Positions 11,300 through 20,869 of a stretch of 64,000 bases of DNA are shown here, in pieces; the first letter of the stretch is position 1, and each line of letters starts with the position of its first letter. Below the pieces are notes generated by a model, which saw nothing but the letters and a program-made list of their open reading frames with translations, was not told the DNA's origin and ran no database searches. This DNA comes from Bathynomus jamesi (lineage: Eukaryota > Arthropoda > Malacostraca > Isopoda > Cirolanidae). The stretch is from NCBI GenBank assembly GCA_023014485.1, contig JAJOZX010002350.1:262001-326000 (forward strand), given 5' to 3'. A program made the translations under genes and the position numbers.

Positions 11300-11730
11300 A
11301 TATATATATAAGGAAAGACTGGCATATCTGAACATGTTCTCATTAAAAAGGAGGAGGTTAAGGGGTGATATGATAGAGGTGTATAAAATGATAAAAGGGT
11401 TGGATAAGATAGATTTTGATTCTCTTTTCATTAAAGATCACAATAACCAGACTAGAGGTCATAGTATGAAATTATTTAAGCCAAGATGTAGAACAAATTT
11501 AAGAAAACATAGTTTTCCAAACAGAGTTTGTTTGTTTTTTCTGTTTAAGGTGCTTTCAACCCTGCTGGATTATTGACACCATTTTTTTTTTTTTTTTTGT
11601 AGAGAAAGGTGGTGACAGAGTAATTAAATTTGGGAACAGTCTGACAGAAGAAGTAGTGACTTCAGATACACTTGATTCTTTCAAAAGAAGGTTGGATAGT
11701 TTGATGTCTGCAAGAGACATCTGGTGATGG
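11300..11730 (+). pseudogene. CR1 RT C-terminal fragment
   Basis: Reads RLAYLNMFSLKRRRLRGD, then IEVYKMIKGLDKIDFDSLF, RGHSMKLFKPRC and, after a 75-bp T-rich interruption at about 11530-11605, a frame with SFKRRLDSLMSARDIW. It is the end of the RT of the same CR1 family as 5925-8337 (compare FSLKRRRLQGDMIEVYK there). The 5' side is truncated next to a (TA)n. Confidence 0.82.
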
Positions 11731-11843
11731 TGTTTAAGCCCATTTTTATTGCATGAATGGTACTAGTTTATTTCATATATATATTATGTGCATTTGGGTG
11801 ATAGATCCCACAGCTCAACACAGGTGTTGTGGGATATAGGGAG

Positions 11844-12467
11844 CAGTGGCGGTCCTAGCTTACATGACGCCCTGGGCGAACCTCACCTTCAGCCCCCCCC
11901 CTGTTCGCCAACACACACACATTCGAATCCCCCCAAAATAAAGGACAGACATAACTCTTTCACAAAATAACTTTTTATTGGACTAATTGTTGGAACTTCA
12001 GAACCAAAACAAAGACTCAAATTTCTGAATTTTACAAATCCTTCATCACGTAAATAGAATAACTCACTTAAGAGAATGTAATTATGATACTATGAACAGG
12101 AAAAATACAAATTAAATTGCACAACTGCCATAAATAAACTAGAGAATCAAATTTCTAAATTGTACAAATGCTCTATCACATAAATAGAATAAGACACTTA
12201 AGAGAGGGTAATTATTATGCTACACTTTGAACAAGAAACAAAATAAATTGCACCACAGCACAACTGCCATCTAAAGCCTGACTCTTCTTACCTTCCTTGA
12301 TGCAAAGTCATTGATCTTTTATTATTTATTTTATTTTATTTTTATTTTTATTTATTTCTTTATTTATTTATTCTTATTTTTATTTTTTTTGCAGGCGCTC
12401 ATGCCGCCCCTCCACAAATGCCGCCCTGTGCGGCTGCCCATATTGCCCATATGAGGAACCGCCACTG
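11844..12467 (-). mobile_element. hAT-beta deletion derivative (MITE)
   Basis: 624 bp with ends CAGTGGCGGTCCTAGC and GGAACCGCCACTG and a perfect 8-bp duplication ATAGGGAG (11836-11843 and 12468-12475). It equals the two ends of the 3.8-kb beta elements at 30009 and 35025: about 450 bp of the 3' end including the last codons of the transposase, joined near 12310 to about 160 bp of the 5' end. It depends on a beta transposase in trans. Confidence 0.95.
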
Positions 12468-12536
12468 ATAGGGAGGCAGCATCTTGGGTTAGGGGATACT
12501 CTCTGTCCTTATACACCCCATTTAAAGAGATTCCTT

Positions 12537-12729
12537 GGTGCTACTGTAGTATGCGGTCTACCGACGATTGGTTAGGTTTAGTCATGATATTTTCGTTAAA
12601 ACTAACGAAAATACCATGACTAAACCTAACCAATCGTCAAGGGCGATTGACAATGGGATGGAAACAAACAATTAGTAAACAAGATAAGAAGCTATAATTA
12701 AAAGGTAGACCGCATACTACAGTAGCACC
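12537..12729. mobile_element. short member of family IR-GGTGCT
   Basis: Ends GGTGCTACTGTAGTATGCGG and its complement, flanked by GATTCCTT and GATTCCTC (7 of 8 bases match, 12529-12536 and 12730-12737). The inner palindrome is CGATTGGTTAGGTTTAGTCA with its complement. Same family as 10208-10602. Confidence 0.85.
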
Positions 12730-12902
12730 GATTCCTCTGCTGAGCACTGCCCCCCATAGTAGTGTGAGGTATTGAAAAACTCATGATCTTCACTTGCCCT
12801 ACAAACATCTTTAAATGGGAGACCCAAAATGGATGCACACACAGTTCTACATTACTGTACAGTATTTACAGCCACACCTACACTTTTCCTCCTAAGTATA
12901 TA

Positions 12903-13150
12903 CAGGGGTGCAGTGCTGCCGGAGCTCACCGGAGCGCCGCTCCGGCACCTCTGCAAGAGGAAGTTTGGAGGAATTACCATAACAAGCAACAAAAAAATTG
13001 TCTCCATTAATTATCAACAGTTTAGTGAGTGAGTGCAAACACGAAATACTTAGTCATCGTGTGGCATATATAGAAACAGGATAGGAAATGGCAGGCTTTT
13101 GTCAGGCCCACCAGAGCTCCGGCACCTATAAAATTGGCACTGCACCCCTG
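12903..13150. mobile_element. hAT MITE
   Basis: Ends CAGGGGTGCAGTGC and GCACTGCACCCCTG with 8-bp duplication AGTATATA (12895-12902 and 13151-13158). The subterminal GCCGGAGCTC...GAGCTCCGGC is also inverted. Length 248 bp, no coding capacity. Confidence 0.93.
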
Positions 13151-13459
13151 AGTATATATATTGTAATGTATATGGTTATAAATTGTGACTTGGTCCGCAA
13201 TTGATATGGACCATGACTTATTTTTGGTTGGCAAGGTACCGGTATTGGTACCCATAATGAAATTGACTGGATTCTTTGGATCTGATATATTTGCATGTCA
13301 GTTATAAATAGATATAGAGTGTAACATATTTGTGGATAGTAGTCTAGGTTAATATTAGTTTTAATGCTCCCTTCATTTTTGATAGGAGGAGACATTCTAT
13401 GACAATTTAACATAAATTTGTATTCAGGACACCTTGAAAATGTGGGTTAGGTTAGGTTA

Positions 13460-13641
13460 AACACATTTTTCTGGTGTTTTTTTGTGTTTTTTGTTTAAAT
13501 TTAGCCTTCATTTCTTTGGAATATAAGCGTTTTTGAGAAATTTTAGAAAATGAAAATTCCTCAAAAATGGCTCATTTCCCAAAGAAACGAAGTTCAGATT
13601 TGAACAAATCACACCAAAACACTCCACAAAAATGTGTTTTG
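13460..13641. mobile_element. palindromic miniature element, family FB1
   Basis: Left arm ACACATTTTTCTGGTGTTTT (13461) and right arm ending AAAAATGTGTTTTGGT. The shared core appears as TTAGCCTTCATTTCTTTGG and its complement. Preceded by GGTTAGGTTAGGTTA. Confidence 0.68.
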
Positions 13642-13872
13642 GTCCAGAAAGGAGAGGGAGCACTAAAACAAATAAATGCTGTAGTCTATTATGACTTTGA
13701 TCCTCTGGATCCAGAGATTCTATCTTTAGTTTTAAATTGATAATTATTTAGTTTTCTAAAAATTGGTTGTTGCCAATGTACAGGCAGTTTTTACATAGTG
13801 GAGCCACCTCGATGGGCCGAAGTGACCCCTAGTGTGCCCACTATAAAAATTTCTTATGTTCTTATATATATA

Positions 13873-14788
13873 CGGGCGTCCCAAAAAAATGTATACACAC
13901 TTTAACAGCTGATAGCTCAATTGATGTTTCTTTCTTTCCAAGTTAAACCCATTAGAATTAATAATGGCAGTCAGACTAAGCTTTGAACAAAGGAAATTCA
14001 TTCTAAAATGCTACTGGAAGTGTGAAAACGCAGTTGAAGTGCAAAGACAGTTTAGGAGGGAGTTTCAAACAGATCCACCAACGCGACTTACCATCACTCG
14101 AATTAGAGATAAGTTTGAAGCCGATGGAACTGTTCAGAATGTCCACAAGAAACGTTCCGGAAGACCACGGACATCGACAAGCCCCACAAAGCAAGAAAGA
14201 GTACTGGAAACGTATCACCGAAGTCCAAGAAAATCTGTGCGGCAAGCGAGTCGTGAGGTAGGAATTTCAGAATCGTCTGTCCAACGCATTTTGAAGCGCT
14301 GTCAATGGAAAAGTTACATTCCAAGATTAGTCCATGCTATTAATGAAGATGATGATGATCCGGACCGAAGAGTGGAGTATTGCGAGTGATACTTGGCACG
14401 ATGTGGATGTGGATGTGGATTGGACGAAGGGGTTTCGTAGAATACCCTCCGCGTTCACCAGACCTCACACCACTAGACTTTTTTTATGGGGATACTTAAA
14501 AGACAAAGTCTACGCTATAAAACCTGCAACAGTCGCTGAATTGAGAGCAGCCATTGAACGAGAATGCACACAAATACCAAACGAAATGTTTCGTGATGTT
14601 TGCGATTCCATTGCTTCGCGTTATCAGCAGTGCCTGGACCAGAACGGACGTCAGTTTGAAAACAGGCGTTGACAAAACAATTAAATAATGTCTGTAGATT
14701 CTATTACATTTTGAAAATGAAATGTATTTTAATAAACACTGCCTTTATAAGTATTTAAAGTGTGTATACATTTTTTTGGGACGCCCTG
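13873..14788 (+). mobile_element. mariner-like element with catalytic deletion, copy 1
   Basis: Ends CGGGCGTCCCAAAAAAATG and the complement of CAGGGCGTCCCAAAAAAATG, flanked by TA. It sits in the TA-rich tail of the CR1 copy. It encodes a transposase missing its centre (next entry). A second copy with the same internal junction is at 62128-62781. Confidence 0.92.
13964..14672 (+). pseudogene. mariner-like transposase lacking the first two catalytic Asp
   Basis: ATG at 13964. The N-terminal half has two helix-turn-helix motifs ([20 protein letters not shown] and [18 protein letters not shown], with the GRPRT hook between them), ends VEYCE at a TGA (14387-14389; the second copy has TGG there) and is then joined by an internal deletion to the end of the catalytic domain, SPDLTPLDFFLWGYLKDKVY in a shifted frame. 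The remainder to the stop at 14672 is NEMFRDVCDSIASRYQQC and a short tail. The first and second catalytic Asp, with roughly 110 residues, are missing; only the third is present. It could at most make a DNA-binding protein. Confidence 0.9.
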
Positions 14789-14797
14789 TATATACAG

Positions 14798-15391
14798 TAG
14801 GGTGGATCGATTTTACATTTTTTTCGATTTCCATATTCTAATAGAGACAAAAACTTGCGCATGTATGAGAAAATAGCCTCTGCAAAATCTTAGTTTAATA
14901 GGTAATCATCTTCTGCCCCCGGCAGAGCGATGAAAATCATATTTTAGTAGTCAAAAACGTATTTTTAAACCCTAGCCTAGAGTCATAAAATTTTGCGTGT
15001 GTTATTTCATGCCTAAGCAACGATATAAATGCTATGGGAAATATATAAATGCATTATTTAAGACAAAGAGCCGATCTGAAAATATGTATATTATACATAT
15101 TTTCAGATCGGCTCTTTGTCTTAAATAATGCATTTATATATTTCCCATAGCATTTATATCGTATCGTTGCTTAGGCATGAAATAACACACACGCAAAATT
15201 TTATGACTCTAGGCTAGGGTTTAAAAATACGTTTTTGACTACTAAAATATGATTTTCATCGCTCTGCCGGGGGAAGAAGATGATTACCTATTAAGCTAAG
15301 ATTTTGCAGAGGCTATTTTCTCATGCATGCGCAAGTTTTTGTCTCTATTAGAATATGGAAATCGAAAAAAATGTAAAATCGATCCACCCTA
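14798..15391. mobile_element. 594-bp near-perfect palindrome, TAGGGTGGA ends, 8-bp target duplication
   Basis: Arms of about 290 bp meet at TATGTATATTATACATA near 15090. Ends are TAGGGTGGATCGATTTTAC and its complement. The flanks carry a perfect 8-bp duplication ATATACAG (14790-14797 and 15392-15399). The terminal nine bases and the duplication length match those of the 7.3-kb element at 42938-50232, so it may be a non-autonomous relative. It is inserted three bases inside the left end of the pogo-like MITE that follows. Confidence 0.9.
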
Positions 15392-15396
15392 ATATA

Positions 15397-15869
15397 CAGT
15401 GGAACCTCAATATACGAACTTAATCCGTTCCTGTGGGTTGTTCTGATATCGAATTGTTCATATATTGAATCAATTTTTCCCATAAGAAATAATGTAAATT
15501 GGATTAATCCGTTCCAGACCCCAAAAGTTACCCCTTACGAAACATTTTTAAGTCAAAATATTGGTTAATTAAACCTGTAAAATAAGACTTACATGCATAA
15601 AATCATATATGAAACCTGTAACAACAATAAATAATGCAATATTATACAAATAAATGAAAATTTAACCTGAACTCTACCTTTGCTGAGGAGTGATGATGGC
15701 CTAAGTGGAAGCTGGAGAGGAAGGTGGGGTGGAGGAGAGAAACTGACCGGCTTCTTTCGGTTCGGATATGAGGGAATGGTTCATATACAAGGACAATTTT
15801 TTCTCGAAAAAGTTGTTCGTATACCGATTTGTTCGAATAGAGATGCGTTCGTATATTGAGGTTCCACTG
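15397..15869. mobile_element. Tigger/pogo-type MITE
   Basis: Ends CAGTGGAACCTCAATATACG and its complement, TA-flanked. 473 bp with no transposase frame. The first three bases are duplicated by insertion of the palindrome at 14798-15391. Confidence 0.9.
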
Positions 15870-15880
15870 TATATATATAT

Positions 15881-16102
15881 AACGTAAAGAATGACGCTTG
15901 TATAGGAGAATATTCCGCGCAAGAAGAGGAGAGAACGAAACAAATGAAAAAATGAGGCCCGTGGTGTAATGGTTATCATATCTGACCAGCAATCGGAAGA
16001 TCCCGGGTTCGATTCCCGGGTGGTTACCTCATTTTTTCATTTGTTTCTTCTCTCCTCATCTTGCACGGAATATTCTCCTATACAAGCGTCGTTCTTTACA
16101 TT
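15881..16102. repeat. inverted repeat enclosing a tRNA-like sequence
   Basis: Arms of about 75 bp (15881-15957 and 16027-16102) share GCTTGTATAGGAGAATATTC and CAAATGAAAAAATGAGG with a few mismatches. The 69-bp loop is exactly the tRNA-like body. No clear target duplication. Confidence 0.85.
15956..16028 (+). tRNA. tRNA-like sequence, probable pseudogene (AGC at anticodon position)
   Basis: The A box TGGTGTAATGG and B box GGTTCGATTCC are intact. The T stem CCGGG/CCCGG pairs perfectly, and TCTGA/TCGGA forms an anticodon stem with the loop CCAGCAA, putting AGC (Ala) at the anticodon. Against a functional tRNA: base 33 is C rather than U, and the acceptor stem does not pair (GGCCCG against GGTTACC). 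The stem-loop embedding also suggests a tRNA-derived element or pseudogene. Internal Pol III promoter boxes may still work. Confidence 0.6.
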
Positions 16103-16127
16103 AATTATACTGCGTGTTTGCAGTTTA

Positions 16128-16927
16128 AATGTATATAATGTACGGCATGCGGGAGGTGCCCCCTTCGCCGCATAGTATTAGAAATAAATTAAATGAATTT
16201 AAGGTGATAATTTATTCCGGCAACTACGATATAGTTGCTATCACTGAAACGTGGTTAAATACCGTGACTCAGTTCTTGTTGGGGGAACTTGATATACCAG
16301 GTTTTAAACTCTACTAATGATAGGTTACATAGGTTTGGTGGCGGCATTTTGCTGTATATTCGTAATTCCCTTAGGGTTATCGAGGTTAAGTTAGGTTTTC
16401 CAGCAGCAATTAATGCGATATGTGTTGAAGTTAGGGCGCGTAGTATTAGTTTTAATTTTGTTGTTGTTTATAGACCTCCCGTTCAACCCCTCCATACAGA
16501 TACTAGATTTTACTCACTTCTTGGTAACTTTATTGACAATCAGAATAGTATAAGTGTCGGAGACTTTAACTGCCCTAATGTTAATTACGAGAATTTTACC
16601 GGTAATGAGGAGGGTTTGAGATTGATTGAGTTTATGGAAGATAACTTTTTACGACAGATGGTTACCGAACCAACACGCGGTGACAATATTTTAGATTTGG
16701 TGATGACGAACGGCGAGAATATAGTCAAAGGTTTAGAAGTAGGCGAGAGTTTAGGATGTAGTGATCATCAAATTCTTAGGTTTAAGTTATTGATAGAAAA
16801 CACTCGGGATAGTAACGTAATAGAAGTCCCTGATTTTCGTAGGGCTAATTTTGATAGTTTTGCAGATAGGATGAGAGTAGTGGACTGGGATAACTTATTT
16901 ATGGGTAATGACACAAATTTGCATTGA
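16128..16927 (+). pseudogene. CR1-like ORF2, endonuclease domain
   Basis: Apurinic-type endonuclease: SIRNKLNEFKVIIYSG, DIVAITETWLN (catalytic Glu), GGGILLYIRNSL, VVVYRPP, ISVGDFNCPNVNY (Asp/Asn) and SLGCSDHQIL (SDH catalytic motif). A frameshift near 16305 separates the first segment (to 16317) from the rest, and a TGA at 16925-16927 replaces a sense codon before VAFKESFRNIER. No ORF1 is visible upstream; the element begins next to the tRNA foldback and seems 5'-truncated. Confidence 0.9.
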
Positions 16928-18926
16928 GTGGCGTTTAAAGAAAGTTTTAGGAATATTGAAAGGGAGTTTATTCCTCGTAGGCCCAAGCGCCCTAGAAATC
17001 ATGGTAGGCCGAAGTGGTGGACTAGGGAAATAGGCGAATTCATAAACAAGCGTAATAGAGCATATAGACTTAATAAGCGCAATGGCACGGCAGCTAACTT
17101 TAATAGATATATCGAGCTTAGACGTCAGGTTAAAAGATCAGTTAGGAATGCCAAGCGTAATTTAGAGATACTTATAGCTGCGGATAGTAAACATAATCCA
17201 AAAAAGTTTTTTGAATACGTCAATAATCGTAAGCCGATAAAAGATAATATAGGCCCTCTAGTGGATGTTAACGGCGCTTTGGCTTCTGACGCTCAGGCGA
17301 TGGCGGGTATTTTCAATAACTTTTTTACGACAGTTTTTACCGTAAAAGACGTAAATAATGTCCCCCACATGGACGATATCGTTCCATTTAGTTGTGAGAC
17401 TAATTTGGATGAAATAACGGTTTACGAGGGTGAGATTGCGCATTATATCGATAGGCTAAAAGTTAGCAAGGCTCCAGGCCCTGACGCTTTTTATTCCAGG
17501 CATTTGAAAGATGTGAAAGACGTTATTGTAGGCCGCTTAACGAAGATTTTTAATCAGTCAGTCGAAACGGGGATTATTCCTGAAGACTTCAAATTAGCTA
17601 ATGTCACGCCCATTTTTAAAAAATGCAACCACACAGTAGCTAGCAATTATAGGCCCATTAGCTTAACGTCAATTGTCGGTAAACTTTTGGAATCCGTAGT
17701 TAGGGATCGTATCATCGATTACTTAGAAAGTAGAGATTTGATTAATAGTAGTCAGCATGGGTTTCGACGCCATAGACCTTGTTTAACTAATTTGTTATTA
17801 TTTTATAACGAAATAGTGCGCAAATACGATAGGCATAGAGCGGCTGACGTTATTTATTTAGATTTTAAAAAGGCGTTCGATACAGTTCCGCATAGAAGAT
17901 TAATTGCGATGGTTAAAGCACACGGTATACGCGATCAGGTAGCTAACTGGTTAGAGGAATGGCTTCGTGCTAGGAGACAGAGGGTCGTTGTTAATGGCAG
18001 TGAATCGGGGTGGTTGGATGTAGGTAGCGGTGTCCCACAGGGTTCAGTGTTGGACCCATTGCTATTCGTAATTTACATTAACGACATAGATGTAGGAGTG
18101 ACTAGTAACCTGTCAATATTCGCGGACGATACTAAAACAGGCGGTAAGGTTGTTAACGAGGACGATAGAAATAGGCTCCAAGACGATGTAAGTAGGATTA
18201 TGGAGTGGACGGATAAGTGGCAGATGCAATTTAACGTAGACGAATGTAAAGTTTTGCATATAGGTTCTCGTAACAATAATTACACGTACACGATGGATGA
18301 TAGAGAGTTAGCGAGCGTTGATGAGGAAGTAGATTTAGGCGTACGCGTATCTAAGGATTTAAAAGTTAGGAACCAGTGCCTGGAGTCTTGCGCAAAAGCT
18401 AATAGGATGTTAGACTTCATAGCACGTGATTTCGAATTTAAATCGAAGGATACTATATTGCCCTTTTACATAGTCCCTAGTCAGGCCTCATTTAGAATAT
18501 GCTGTTCAGTTTTGGTGCCCGTATTTGCGCGAGGATATTGATAGGTTAGAAAGGGTTCAGCGTCGTGCCACGAAACTAATTCCATCATTGCGCAACAAGC
18601 CTTATGAAGATAGAATAAAAGAGTTAGACTTGCATTCACTCGAAACTACGAGATTAAGGGGGGAGCTTATTGAAGTTTTCAAAATCGTTAATAACATCGA
18701 TAACGTAAATTTTGACAAACTGTTCACTTTCGATAATAGCAATACTCGTAATAACGAATTTAAGTTGCGTGGCAGACGTTTCGTTACTAATATCGCTAAA
18801 AACGTCTTTACGTTTAAAGTAATTGATAAATGGAATAATCTTCCCGCGTCAGTAGTTCACTTTACCAGCGTTAATGTGTTTAAGAACCGCTTAGATAAGC
18901 ATTTTAAAAATATTAACGTTGTTTAA
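16928..18926 (+). pseudogene. CR1-like ORF2, reverse transcriptase domain
   Basis: Continues in the endonuclease frame. RT landmarks: SKAPGPDAFYSRHLK, NYRPISLTSIVGKLLE, SQHGFRRHRPCLTN, VIYLDFKKAFDTVPHRR (motif A), GVPQGSVLDPLLFVIYIND and SIFADDTKTGG (catalytic DD intact). One frameshift near 18465 moves the C-terminal part to the frame 18525-18926, with RLERVQRRATKLIPSL, LRGELIEVFKIVNNI and a stop after KNINVV. With only a frameshift, one nonsense codon and a second frameshift in about 2.8 kb, this is the best-preserved RT copy here. Confidence 0.92.
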
Positions 18927-19033
18927 AATTAAAAAACAATTAGTAACAGGAGCTCTGGGGGTGGTGGTCGAGGATGAGTCTGTTGACGATTAATGCCAGC
19001 GTGTGATGCCAGCAATAAAATTTAAAAAAAAAA
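18927..19033 (+). other. 3' UTR and poly(A) tail of the CR1-like element
   Basis: AATAAAATTT at about 19014 followed by an A run of about 13, then non-element sequence. A poly(A) tail is unusual for CR1, whose ends are typically short simple repeats. Confidence 0.65.
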
Positions 19034-19519
19034 AATAGACTAACATGAACGTAGATGTGGCTCAAAGAGTAAACTAACCCACTTTTTGTTTAACTTTACC
19101 TTCTTTTTTTTTTCTTATCCTCTCCTTACTTGCATGTCTGTAGTTGCATTGTATGACTGTGAGTTAAGACTGTCTTTGCATGGTTTGTAAGTGTTCTTAT
19201 TTTACTTCTTTTCATCTTTCACCCCTTTCCTATTCTCCCCGACTATTTTTCTGACTTGTCGACAGTGGCCGGCGGATGATGATGGTGAGTCTTTTTTTCT
19301 CTTTTTCTGAATGAATGTTAACCCATGAGTGATAGGTGTTGCTACTTACTTAACCCCTTATTTTCTTCTCTTAAACCCCTACTCTTTCCTCTCTCTTGGG
19401 CTAACCTTAAGAGTGGATCTTAGGGTCTTTGTTAGCCTTAGCTTCTGTAGATACTTATTTTCTTCTCTACTTTTGGGGATTCCTCCAACTGAACACACCT
19501 CAGGTGGCCTATAGATACT
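19034..19519. other. no gene recognised
   Basis: T-rich, unstructured sequence between two oppositely oriented CR1 pieces. I see no transposon ends, coding motif or RNA gene. Confidence 0.5.
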
Positions 19520-19880
19520 CCCTATCCTGATTTTCATGGCATTTTTATGCCCAATATCTATCCATACAGATTCAACTATTTCCTCTTTAACGGAGGTAAC
19601 TTCAACTGGATTCAGATTTGTCTTGGCATAAATAAATACTCAGCCACCCTCTGAATACTTACGTTCATAATAAAAGAGTTCATAGCCATCAATTTCATAA
19701 GTAATGGTATTATCTCTCACTAAATGGACTATTTGGTGTCGTACTGAATTTTGTCCATGTTTCAGTAACAATCATAACATCAGGATTGTCAATACCTATG
19801 TATGCCTTGAATTCATTTATTTTATCTCGGATACTTCTTGCATTTACATAGAAAAATGACAAAGAACCCTTGGAATATTT
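19520..19880 (-). pseudogene. CR1 ORF2 endonuclease, N-terminal part
   Basis: On the minus strand: YVNARSIRDKINEFKAYIG, DVMIVTETWTKF (catalytic Glu), then in another frame TYEIDGYELFYYERKYSEGG and KTNLNPVEVTSV. Several frameshifts and a stop. The 3' part (rest of EN, RT) is missing; the sequence ends near 19520. Confidence 0.78.
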
Positions 19881-20350
19881 TGCTTGTAATTTAGTCTGGT
19901 TCTTGTTCTGTGATGGTATATTATTTGCATCTCTTTTACTTTCTTTGTTGACCTTTTTCTTTTGAGTTTTAATTATATTTTTTATTAGTTTATTGTTATC
20001 AAGAGTATTGGTATTTGTACTAATTTGGCCTATTCCTTTGGTTTCTAGTCAATTAAATGATACAATCTGAGATAGTAAATTAGTCTCTTTACTATTAAGG
20101 TGAATTCCATCTCTGTTATAGAACTCTCTTTTTTTGTAAAATTTATTCCACAGTTCGATATATGTAATTTCCATGCTCTGACATAGTGTCTTAAGCCTAC
20201 TATTTATATATAGTGCTTGTGAGTACCACTTATTATTCTCATGTATCCTGGGAATTATACCTGTGATAGATGTTTTAAGGTTAGGTCTCCGTTCCTTTAA
20301 CTAGCAATTATTATATATTCATTAAGTAGATTTTTTAATTCTAAGACACT
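19881..20350 (-). pseudogene. CR1 ORF1, C-terminal half (SGNH/esterase-like)
   Basis: Minus-strand translation gives CQSMEITYIELWNKFYKK followed by FYNRDGIHLNSKE, the Asp-x-x-His catalytic block of the SGNH-hydrolase domain found in ORF1 of many CR1 elements, and then a Lys/Asn-rich tail leading into ORF2. It is the second half of the domain begun at 21060; foldback and IS1595-like sequence separate them. Confidence 0.7.
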
Positions 20351-20422
20351 TTCCTTCTATAGCGTTTCCGTCGCAAATGCTTCGTTTTCGAGATATAAAC
20401 ATTTTTTTGGTGTGTATCTAGT

Positions 20423-20475
20423 GTGTGTTCGTACGTTCGTTTGTGTGTTCGTACGTTCGTTTGTGTGTTCGTTAC
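20423..20475. repeat. 20-bp tandem repeat
   Basis: About 2.5 copies of TGTGTGTTCGTACGTTCGTT. Confidence 0.9.
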
Positions 20476-20519
20476 ATGTCTGCCCAATCACTGCGCTCCA
20501 TCCATTTCGAATTTGAATT

Positions 20520-20640
20520 ACTTTCGTACCGGAATGGAACACTCATTCCACTCATTCAGAAGTACATTAGGCCTGGCTCTGTGATTTATAGTGATTCCTG
20601 GGCTGCCTACAAGACTATAAGTGATTTAGGTTATGATAAG
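20520..20640 (+). pseudogene. IS1595/ISXO2-like (Merlin-type) transposase fragment
   Basis: Encodes IPLIQKYIRPGSVIYSDSWAAYKTI, which matches the second catalytic Asp block (IRPGTTIISDKWKAY) of the minus-strand transposase at 40670-41165. Only about 40 residues remain, and the two copies are not otherwise similar enough to be recent duplicates. Confidence 0.7.
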
Positions 20641-20663
20641 TTAGGTTAGGTTAGGTCAATTTT

Positions 20664-20862
20664 GAAGGTGAAATTTGTTTTTCCTATGGTTTTTGATGTT
20701 TTAAACGAATCTGACCTTCAAAACCGTCGGAAATGACTCTTTTTCGATTGCTGGCTGGGGGAGGGGGTTATCTAAAAAATGAGTCATTTCCGACAGTTTT
20801 GAAGGTCAGATTCGTTCAAAACACATCAAAAACCATAGGAAAAACATAAATTTCACCTCGAA
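20664..20862. mobile_element. palindromic miniature element, family FB1
   Basis: Arms of about 85 bp: GAATCTGACCTTCAAAACCG (left) and its complement (about 20795-20815), outer part AAGGTGAAATTTGTTTTTCC. A G-rich loop at 20755-20770. TTAGGTTAGGTTAGG immediately precedes the left arm. Confidence 0.8.
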
Positions 20863-20869
20863 AGGGAGA

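Larger units (their letters stand above)
11731..13872 (+). other. CR1 3' UTR, plus-strand copy, interrupted
   Basis: Continues the CR1 fragment above and matches the minus-strand tail at 5255-5924: GGAGGCAGCATCTTGGG (12474), GGTATTGAAAAACTC...AAACATCTTTAAATGGGAGAC (12770-12825), and the terminal GTGGAGCCACCTCGATGGG...GTGCCCACTATAAAA (13799-13848) followed by TATGTTCTTATATATA. Four elements are inserted in it (11844, 12537, 12903 and 13460). The remainder is non-coding. Confidence 0.72.

Noticed and set aside
15956..16028. Functional tRNA-Ala(AGC)
   Set aside because: Acceptor stem unpaired and U33 replaced by C; listed as tRNA-like only.
20640..20656. Telomeric array
   Set aside because: Only about three TTAGG-like units and embedded in transposon sequence; too short for a telomere or an established interstitial telomeric array.
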